Of a stretch of DNA of 7,159 bases, positions 1-5,384 are shown piece after piece. A program made the position numbers and the translations under genes. Positions within the stretch are counted from its first letter, which is position 1. Every line of letters starts with the position of its first letter. Source of the stretch: Alphaproteobacteria bacterium (GTDB taxonomy: Bacteria > Pseudomonadota > Alphaproteobacteria > Micropepsales > Micropepsaceae); assembly GCA_017307315.1 (NCBI GenBank), contig JAFKFF010000261.1, positions 1-7,159 on the forward strand, in the 5' to 3' direction. Under the pieces are notes generated by a model. That model was given only the letters and a program-made list of their open reading frames with translations. It had not been told where the DNA came from and ran no database searches.

Positions 1-1254
1 TCGACTCTGGGCTGGCCGGACAAGACCGCGGACCTCGCCCGCTTCTATCCCACCAGCGTGCTGGTGACCGGCTTCGACATCATCTTCTTCTGGGTGGCGC
101 GGATGATGATGATGGGCCTGCATTTCATGGGCGACGTGCCCTTCAAGACCGTCCTCATTCACAACCGCGTCCTGGACGAGCAGGGCGCGAAAATGTCCAA
201 GACCAAGGGCAATGTGGTCGATCCCCTGACCTTGATCGATGAATATGGCGCCGATGCCCTGCGCATCACCCTGGCGCTGACGGCGGGGCAGAACCGGGAC
301 ATGCGCATCGGTCCCACCCGCGTGGAGTCGGGCCGCAACTTCGCCACCAAATTGTGGAACACCTCGCGCTTCTGCGAGATGAATGGCTGCGTCACCGTGC
401 CGGGCTTCGATCCGGCGGGCGTGCGCGAGACCGTCAACGTCTGGATCGTGAGCGAGACCGTCGCCGCCATACGCGATGTCACCGCGATGATCGAGGCGCA
501 ACGCTTCAACGATGCCGCCAGCACCGCCTATCATTTCGTCTATGACATCTTCTGCGACTGGTATGTCGAGATCACCAAGCCGATCTTCCAGGGCGGCAAT
601 GAAGCGGCGAAGGCCGAAACCCGCGCCACCACGGCCTGGGCGCGCGACCAGATCCTGAAGCTTCTGCATCCTTTCATGCCCTTCATCACCGAAGAGCTTT
701 GGGCCCGCACCAGCGAAACGGCGCGCGACAGCTTGCTGATCCTGGCCGAATGGCCGAAAGCCAAAGCAATCGAAGGCGCCGACGCCGCCAGCGCCGAAAT
801 GTCCTGGGTGATCGAATTGATCAAGGGCGTGCGATCGGTGCGCGCGGAAATGAACGTGCCGGCAGGGGCGAAGATTCAGCTTCTGCTGACCGGCGCCGAC
901 GAGACTGCCAAAGAGCGGCTTGGCCGCAATCGCGACGTCATCCTGTCGCTGGCGCGGCTGACCAGCGCCGAGGCCGCGGATGCCATCCCCAAAGGTTCGG
1001 CGCAATTCGTCCTGGAAGAGGCGACCGTGGCTTTGCCCTTGGGCGATGTCATTGACTTCGCCAAGGAACGAGGCCGTCTGGAGAAGGACTTGAAGAAGGC
1101 GCAAGAGGAAATCGCCCGGTTCGATGCCAAGCTCTCCAACCAGCAATTCGTGTCGCGGGCGCCGGAAGACGTGCTCGCGGAGCAGCGCGAAAAGCGGGCC
1201 GAGGCCGCGACCCTGGCAGCCCGGCTGACGGATGCGATCAAGCGCCTCGCCTAA
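1..1254 (+). CDS. valS: Valyl-tRNA synthetase, C-terminal part (5' end outside window)
   Basis: Class I aminoacyl-tRNA synthetase that charges tRNA-Val in the cytoplasm. The reading frame is open from base 1, so about 417 C-terminal residues are present of a protein that usually has roughly 900. Visible in order: the catalytic-core stretch FYPTSVLVTGFDIIFFW, the ATP-binding signature KMSKTKGN at 190-213 (a KMSKS loop with Thr in the last position), the helical anticodon-binding domain (about 330-800, with WNTSRF, FCDWYVE and LLHPFMPFITEELW), and a charged C-terminal coiled coil (about 1060-1250, with RLEKDLKKAQEEI) typical of the ValRS tRNA-binding arm. The HIGH motif and the editing domain lie upstream of the window. 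The stop is TAA at 1252-1254. The wording of the core and the C-terminal arm separates it from IleRS and LeuRS. Nothing suggests that the gene is broken. Confidence 0.97.
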   Translation, partial: STLGWPDKTADLARFYPTSVLVTGFDIIFFWVARMMMMGLHFMGDVPFKTVLIHNRVLDEQGAKMSKTKGNVVDPLTLIDEYGADALRITLALTAGQNRDMRIGPTRVESGRNFATKLWNTSRFCEMNGCVTVPGFDPAGVRETVNVWIVSETVAAIRDVTAMIEAQRFNDAASTAYHFVYDIFCDWYVEITKPIFQGGNEAAKAETRATTAWARDQILKLLHPFMPFITEELWARTSETARDSLLILAEWPKAKAIEGADAASAEMSWVIELIKGVRSVRAEMNVPAGAKIQLLLTGADETAKERLGRNRDVILSLARLTSAEAADAIPKGSAQFVLEEATVALPLGDVIDFAKERGRLEKDLKKAQEEIARFDAKLSNQQFVSRAPEDVLAEQREKRAEAATLAARLTDAIKRLA

Positions 1255-1279
1255 GGAGCTATTATCAGCCGCCGGCTTG

Positions 1280-1312
1280 CTTCCCCCGTGGCCGAAGGCC
1301 TGACGGGGGAAG
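1280..1312. repeat. Strong hairpin downstream of valS
   Basis: Perfect 10-base inverted repeat: CTTCCCCCGT at 1280-1289 and ACGGGGGAAG at 1303-1312. The inner arms GGCC (1290-1293) and GGCC (1297-1300) extend the stem around a GAA loop, with TG as a bulge. It starts 25 bases after the valS stop, so it could end transcription or protect the valS 3' end. No T-run follows on either strand, so it is not a standard intrinsic terminator. A weaker 5-base stem (1315-1319 with 1323-1327) follows directly. Confidence 0.6.
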
Positions 1313-1346
1313 ATGCCTTTCGAAGGCTTGCCTAAGGAAGACAGAT

Positions 1347-1374
1347 GGGGGTCTTAAAAAAAGACCCTGTCCCC
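1347..1374. repeat. REP-like palindrome between valS and the flavin oxidoreductase
   Basis: GGGTCTT (1349-1355) and AAGACCC (1361-1367) form a 7-base stem around five A residues. The block is flanked by GGGG on the left and TGTCCCC on the right. The ACCCTGTCCCC wording resembles short intergenic palindromes that are repeated in many proteobacterial genomes and linked to REP-associated tyrosine transposases. Only one copy is in the window, so membership of a repeat family is inferred from memory of such sequences. It could instead be a terminator remnant, but no T-run follows the stem on either strand. Confidence 0.4.
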
Positions 1375-1381
1375 GGCGCAG

Positions 1382-1410
1382 TTGTAGCCGGCAGAAGGGC
1401 TTCCTAATTC
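1382..1410 (+). promoter_or_regulatory. Candidate sigma70-type promoter for the flavin oxidoreductase
   Basis: TTGTAG (1382-1387) and TAATTC (1405-1410) are separated by 17 bases. Each matches four of six consensus positions. Transcription would begin near 1417, about 20 bases before the chosen ATG at 1439. Such matches occur by chance, so this rests on position and spacing only. Confidence 0.3.
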
Positions 1411-1438
1411 TTTGGCTCGCTATTTGCCGGAGAACCTC

Positions 1439-2506
1439 ATGCCGACTTTGTTCGATCCGCTGAAGGTGGGCGCCCTGAGCCTGCCCAACCGCATCGTGAT
1501 GGCGCCGTTGACCCGTTCGCGCGCCCATCCCGACAGCCGCGTGCCCAGCGACTTGGCGCTGAAATATTACACCCAGCGCGCCGGTTTTGGCCTGATCATC
1601 TCGGAAGCGACCAGCGTCAGCCCCATGGGCGTGGGCTATGCGGCAACCCCGGGCATCTGGTCGGACGAGCAGACCGAAGGCTGGAGCAAAATCACCCGCG
1701 CCGTGCATGAAAAAGGCGGCCATATGCTGCTGCAGCTTTGGCATGTCGGGCGCATCTCCGATCCGATGTTCCTGGATGGCGCCCTGCCGGAAGCGCCCAG
1801 CGCGATAAAGCCGAAAGGCCATGTCAGCCTGGTGCGGCCCGAACGGGCCTATGTCACGCCCCGCGCGCTCGACAGCGCGGAGATTCTCGGCATCGTCGCC
1901 GCTTACCGGCGCGGGGCGGAAAATGCCCGCCGGGCCGGCTTCGATGGCGTCGAGATCCATGGCGCCAATGGCTACCTGCTGGACCAGTTCCTTCAGGATT
2001 CCACCAATCAGCGTGACGACGCCTATGGCGGCACGCGGGAAAAGCGCGCGCGCCTGATGCTGGAGGTCGCCGATGCCTGCGCCGAAGTCTGGGGCGCCGA
2101 CCGTGTCGCCATGCACCTGGCACCCCGGATGGACAGTCACGACATGGGCGACAGCGATGCGCGCGCCACCTTTACCTATGTCGCGCGGGAGTTGGGCAGG
2201 CGCGGGCTCGCTTTTCTGTGCGCGCGCGAGAAGCGGCAACCCGATTCCATCGGTCCGGCGATCAAGGACGCTTTCGGCGGCGCCTATATCGCCAATGAAG
2301 GCTTTTCCTTCGAAAGTGCCTCAGAGGCTTTGTCGGAGGGCGTTGCCGATGCCGTCGCATTCGGAAAGCTCGCCATCGCCAATCCGGACTTGGTGGCGCG
2401 CTTCCGCGAAGGGGCGCCGCTCAACGAATGGAATGCAACGACTTTCTATTCCGGCGGCGCCTCGGGGTATACCGATTACCCCGCCCGTGCCGTGGAACCG
2501 GCTTGA
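1439..2506 (+). CDS. Old Yellow Enzyme family NADH:flavin oxidoreductase (NemA-like alkene reductase)
   Basis: FMN-dependent TIM-barrel oxidoreductase of 355 residues, the normal length for the family. Members reduce activated C=C bonds, nitrate esters or nitroaromatics with NAD(P)H in the cytoplasm. The start is ATG 1439 because GGAGAA (1429-1434) lies just upstream and the family begins near LFDPLKVGALSLPNRIVMAPL; a TTG at 1412 in the same frame has no such support. Conserved residues seen: Thr25 (MAPLT, flavin tuning), Gln99 and Trp101 (QLWHVGR), His174, Asn177 and Tyr179 (HGANGYLLDQF, substrate and proton-donor site), and the C-terminal TFYSGGASGYTDYP. Odd: the family's RLSP arginine, which contacts the flavin ring, is His226 (HLAP), and the FGR arginine near the FMN phosphate is Lys310 (FGK). 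The gene follows valS on the same strand after a 184-base gap, so it is probably transcribed separately. The family call is firm; the physiological substrate is unknown. Confidence 0.93.
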   Translation: MPTLFDPLKVGALSLPNRIVMAPLTRSRAHPDSRVPSDLALKYYTQRAGFGLIISEATSVSPMGVGYAATPGIWSDEQTEGWSKITRAVHEKGGHMLLQLWHVGRISDPMFLDGALPEAPSAIKPKGHVSLVRPERAYVTPRALDSAEILGIVAAYRRGAENARRAGFDGVEIHGANGYLLDQFLQDSTNQRDDAYGGTREKRARLMLEVADACAEVWGADRVAMHLAPRMDSHDMGDSDARATFTYVARELGRRGLAFLCAREKRQPDSIGPAIKDAFGGAYIANEGFSFESASEALSEGVADAVAFGKLAIANPDLVARFREGAPLNEWNATTFYSGGASGYTDYPARAVEPA

Positions 2507-2519
2507 TGGGAGATCTCGC

Positions 2520-2547
2520 AACCGGCCTCGAAAGCGAGGCCCGGTTT
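2520..2547. terminator. Hairpin between convergent genes, likely bidirectional terminator
   Basis: AACCGG-CCTCG (2520-2530) pairs with CGAGG-CCGGTT (2535-2546) around an AAAG loop, with a single bulged C at 2540. This gives an 11-base GC-rich stem in the 46-base gap between the stops of the flavin oxidoreductase (+) and the dipeptidase (-). TTT then CTC follows on the + strand. The T-tract is short on + and absent on -, so efficiency is uncertain, but the position between converging genes supports the call. Confidence 0.65.
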
Positions 2548-2552
2548 CTCCG

Positions 2553-3776
2553 TCAAGCCTTCTTCCGCGCGTCGTAAGCCTTGCTGAGCACCCGCAAGGC
2601 ATTGCCACCCCAGAAATTCTGGAGTTGGGCTTCGGTGTAACCGGCCTTGACCAGGCGCTCGGTGATCCTGGGGATCGCAGTGATGTCTTCCAGACCGGCC
2701 ACGCCGCCGCCGCCGTCCCAGTCGGCGCCGATGCCGACATGATCGGGGCCTACCAGATCGAGCGCATGCAGGATGTGCTTCATGTAATCGTCGAGGGTGG
2801 CACGGGGCGCGGGATATTTGCGGTCCAACGCCTTGGTATCGGCGGCGGCCTGGCGCACCACCGCGGTTGCCTGGGCGGGGGTGAGGCCGCTCAGATTCTC
2901 CAGCTTGTCCGAGATGGCCGTTTCCGCCTTGGCGCGTTCGGGATTGCGCGGGACCGTGATCAGGTAGACGGAATTCATCTGGATCGTCCCGCCCTTGGCG
3001 GCCAGCTTCTTGATGCGGGCATCGTCCAGATTGCGGGGATGATTGTTGATGGCGCGGCAACTGGAATGGGAACAGATGATGGGCGCGCGCGACAGTTCCA
3101 GCATCTGGTCGAACACGTCGTCGGAGGCGTGGCTGGAATCCAGTATGACGCCCAGATCGTTCGCTTCCTTGACGAACTCCTTGCCCAAGGGCGAAAGGCC
3201 ACCCCATTTCTTCTTGTCGGTGGCGGAATCGCCGAACTGGTTGTTGAGGAAGTGAACCGGGCCCGCCATCCGCACGCCCAGCTTGTGAAAGCTTCTGAGC
3301 AGGGTCGGATCGTTGCCCAGAATTCCGGAATTCTCGATCGACTGATAGACGACGATCTTTCCTTGGGAGGAAATGCGCTTGGCATCCTCGGCCCGGAAGG
3401 CAAGTTCGAACTTGTCCGGATGCGCCGCGACCATTTCCCGGATTTCCGCGGCGCGAAGGAAGGCGGCGTCGCGCATGGCGCTCATGCCTTCGGGCGTCAC
3501 CGGCGCCTGGGGCGTATAGATGGCAAAGAAGCCGCCCTTCAGTCCGCCTTCGACCGCGCGGGGGTAGTCAACCTGGGTGAAGTCCTCCTCGACCTTGTGA
3601 CGCTGCATGACGTCCCAACCGGGCCGCGCCAGATTGGCGGGCATGTCGAGATGGGTGTCCAGGCACAAAAGCCGCTTGTGCAGCGCGCCCGCGTCCACCG
3701 CGGCCCGCGCCAGGCCCGGCGCCATCGCCAAGGCCGCCACACCATTCGCCAAAACGGCACGCCGTGAAAGAGTCAT
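2553..3776 (-). CDS. Tat-exported membrane dipeptidase, peptidase family M19
   Basis: Zinc metallopeptidase of the renal dipeptidase family, 407 residues, predicted to hydrolyse dipeptides in the periplasm; some family members also open beta-lactam rings. The start is ATG at 3776, preceded by GGAGGGG on the minus strand. An in-frame TTG at 3794 is less likely. Residues 2-26 look like a twin-arginine signal: LSRRAVLA, a hydrophobic stretch, then a cut near ARA-AVDAG. Metal and active-site residues are all visible: His42 and Asp44 (DTHLD), bridging Glu148 (SIENS), His216 (DSSHAS), His237 (CSHSS), substrate-binding Arg248 (HPRNLDD) and Asp352 (GIGADWDG). The end of the protein (NFWGGNALRVL) also matches the family. 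Its 3' end faces the flavin oxidoreductase. marC lies 84 bases upstream on the same strand, so it may be co-transcribed or use its own promoter. The substrate is not predictable; the family is certain. Confidence 0.95.
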   Translation of the reverse strand: MTLSRRAVLANGVAALAMAPGLARAAVDAGALHKRLLCLDTHLDMPANLARPGWDVMQRHKVEEDFTQVDYPRAVEGGLKGGFFAIYTPQAPVTPEGMSAMRDAAFLRAAEIREMVAAHPDKFELAFRAEDAKRISSQGKIVVYQSIENSGILGNDPTLLRSFHKLGVRMAGPVHFLNNQFGDSATDKKKWGGLSPLGKEFVKEANDLGVILDSSHASDDVFDQMLELSRAPIICSHSSCRAINNHPRNLDDARIKKLAAKGGTIQMNSVYLITVPRNPERAKAETAISDKLENLSGLTPAQATAVVRQAAADTKALDRKYPAPRATLDDYMKHILHALDLVGPDHVGIGADWDGGGGVAGLEDITAIPRITERLVKAGYTEAQLQNFWGGNALRVLSKAYDARKKA

Positions 3777-3804
3777 GTCCCCTCCAACCCCCAAAGTTCG
3801 ACCG

Positions 3805-3834
3805 ATGCTAGGTGATTTGGGCGGGCTCCGCCAA
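3805..3834 (-). promoter_or_regulatory. Candidate promoter for the dipeptidase gene
   Basis: Read on the minus strand, TTGGCG (3834-3829) and TAGCAT (3810-3805) are 18 bases apart and end about 28 bases before the dipeptidase ATG at 3776, leaving room for the ribosome-binding site. The same stretch holds a small imperfect hairpin (3817-3834), so it might instead be a transcript-end structure for marC. This is a consensus match by eye only. Confidence 0.3.
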
Positions 3835-3860
3835 GGAATGTCGAAACCGGATCGTGACGG

Positions 3861-4475
3861 TCAGGTAAGACTGGCGCCGAGCGCCAGAACGCCATCGGCG
3901 ACATATTGCACGGCGAGTGCGGCCAACAGGACGCCCAAGAGGCGGCCGAAGACAGCTTGGCCCTGCGTGCCTAGAAATCGTTCCAAATAAGATGATGTCA
4001 GGAACACGGCATAAGCCGCCAGCAGCATCGCCGCCATCGCGGCGATCAGCAAGGACAGTCCCATGACGCCATTCATGCGCCCCGCCAGAAGCACCATGGC
4101 GGTGATCGCGCCGGGCCCCGCCATCAGGGGAATTGCAAGGGGAAAAGCCGCGATATGGGCGTGGGCGCCCACCGATTGATCGGCCTTCCGCTCAACCCGG
4201 CGCTCGAACACCATCTCGAAAGCGATGGCGAACAGGAGCAGCCCGCCCGCGATGCGGAACGCGGCCAACGAAATCCCCAGCTTGGTCAGGAGCCAGTCGC
4301 CGAAAAGCGCCGAACCGGCCAGGACGAAAAAGGCTATCACACAGGCTTCCAGCCCGATCTTTCGCTTCAGATTTTGCGGAAGTCCTGTCGTGAGACCCAG
4401 GAAGATCGGTCCCAGGCCGATGGGATCGATCACCACGAAAAGGGTGACAAGCGCGGAAATCAAGGCCGTGATCAT
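3861..4475 (-). CDS. MarC family integral membrane protein (UPF0056)
   Basis: Inner-membrane protein of 204 residues, the usual size for the MarC/YchE/YhgN family, whose function is unestablished. The early link to multiple antibiotic resistance was not upheld. The sequence shows about six hydrophobic segments in two similar halves: TLFVVIDPIGLGPIFLGLT at the N-terminus, FRIAGGLLLFAIAFEMVF, then LAIPLMAGPGAITAMVLLAG opening the second half, and two more helices to the end. The start is ATG at 4475, at the family's usual N-terminus. It overlaps the TGA of the upstream cysteine-cluster gene in an ATGA, and no good ribosome-binding site precedes it, so translation is probably coupled. A longer frame reaching 4811 would add an arginine-rich stretch inside the upstream gene and is not credible. 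Confidence 0.92.
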   Translation of the reverse strand: MITALISALVTLFVVIDPIGLGPIFLGLTTGLPQNLKRKIGLEACVIAFFVLAGSALFGDWLLTKLGISLAAFRIAGGLLLFAIAFEMVFERRVERKADQSVGAHAHIAAFPLAIPLMAGPGAITAMVLLAGRMNGVMGLSLLIAAMAAMLLAAYAVFLTSSYLERFLGTQGQAVFGRLLGVLLAALAVQYVADGVLALGASLT

Positions 4476-5260
4476 GCGCGTACCGCGATGGGGGCCGCCA
4501 AGGCGGCAAGGCGCTCTATCTCCGCTTCGATCTCCGGCGCGAGGGGCACGTCCTGCGCCAGTCCGCGGAGAATATCCTCGCCCGCAAGCCAGCGTGCCTC
4601 GGCGTCCGGTGTTTCCAGAATGCGGCCGACGGCGGCGTTCATCTCGTAAAGCGCAATGTCTTTTCCGGCCAGCCGGAGCGCGGCCATCATCAACATATGA
4701 CAGAAGGTCCGCAGATTGGTGACGGGGACCGGCATGCGCACGGCGAATTTTCCCATCATCACGAAGGTCGATATGCATTCGCGCACGTCGATCGCCACGA
4801 AGGCGCGGCAATTGAGCGGGCGGCTGTCATAGATCGAGCAGCGGCAGTCCGAGAGCAAGGGGCAGGTCGTGCGGGCATTGGCGGAACGCGACGACGCTTC
4901 GCTCCACGTACCGGCCGTTTTTTGCATGGCAGCTATCGTCTCGGCGCGGTCACCGACTTGCGCCGCAATGCGAAACGCCTCCGGCGCATAAACCAGGACG
5001 ATCTGGCAGCAGCAATGGGCGCAGCCTTCCCGGCAGGCCAGCGCGAAATCCCGAGAAACGGACCGGTCGTAAAGCTGGCCCCAATGCGCCGCCGCGGCCG
5101 CCGCCGAGGCCCGGCGCGTCCCGCCCATCAGCTTGGCCAGATGCCGGACGTGCGCCGCGACTGACGCCGGGTCACCGGGGCCGGAAAGCGGAAGATTCAG
5201 CCAGCGAGCGTCCTGCTCGGCCTGGGCACGGCGTTGCGCGGCGGTCGGATTGGCGGACAT
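4472..5260 (-). CDS. YkgJ-type cysteine cluster protein (UPF0153, zinc or iron-sulfur binding)
   Basis: Soluble protein of 262 residues from the ATG at 5260. It carries the family signature: a CREGCAHCCC block at residues 76-85 (pattern CxxGCxxCC with one extra Cys), then CPLLSDCRCSIYDSRPLNCR at 133-152 and further Cys at 162 and 187. Such clusters are predicted to bind zinc or an iron-sulfur centre; the biochemical role is unknown. The N-terminal 70 residues are Ala/Arg-rich with a WGQLYDRSV helix, and the C-terminus is helical without clear motifs. Start choice is uncertain: an in-frame GTG at 5269 would add three residues, and neither start has a strong ribosome-binding site. It is the first gene of a two-gene unit with marC (ATGA overlap) and is divergent from the acylase gene. 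No signal peptide or membrane segment is seen. Confidence 0.85.
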   Translation of the reverse strand: MSANPTAAQRRAQAEQDARWLNLPLSGPGDPASVAAHVRHLAKLMGGTRRASAAAAAAHWGQLYDRSVSRDFALACREGCAHCCCQIVLVYAPEAFRIAAQVGDRAETIAAMQKTAGTWSEASSRSANARTTCPLLSDCRCSIYDSRPLNCRAFVAIDVRECISTFVMMGKFAVRMPVPVTNLRTFCHMLMMAALRLAGKDIALYEMNAAVGRILETPDAEARWLAGEDILRGLAQDVPLAPEIEAEIERLAALAAPIAVRA

Positions 5261-5384
5261 TCCTGGCACTCTATCCCATGTCTCGGACGGCGCCAGACCC
5301 CGGCGGCTATTGAAAGCAACAGGCTAAAGGGGCATCGTCCCGGCCACAAACACAACCATAAGCATAAATCTAGGGGAGGATTTC

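Noticed and set aside
190..204. KMSKT instead of KMSKS in valyl-tRNA synthetase
   Set aside because: Thr for Ser is a conservative change at the last position of this loop. Taken alone it does not suggest altered function.
1412..1438. TTG start adding nine residues to the flavin oxidoreductase
   Set aside because: No ribosome-binding site precedes it, while ATG 1439 has GGAGAA at a suitable distance and matches the family's usual N-terminus.
1265..2239. Open frame of 324 codons on the - strand
   Set aside because: It is antisense to the well-supported flavin oxidoreductase, has no family resemblance, and its start region has no supporting signal.
2073..3767. Open frame of 564 codons on the + strand
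   Set aside because: It overlaps the end of the flavin oxidoreductase out of frame and lies antisense to the dipeptidase, whose full motif set is convincing. The protein has no recognisable domain; long antisense frames are common in GC-rich DNA.
4476..4811. N-terminal extension of the MarC reading frame
   Set aside because: It would add 112 arginine-rich residues lying wholly inside the cysteine-cluster gene in another frame. The MarC family starts at the ATG at 4475.
5310..5368. Possible promoter for the acylase gene (TTGAAA at 5310-5315, AT-rich CATAAA near 5363)
   Set aside because: The two elements are far too widely spaced to act together and no good partner box was found for either, so no promoter is called in this divergent gap.
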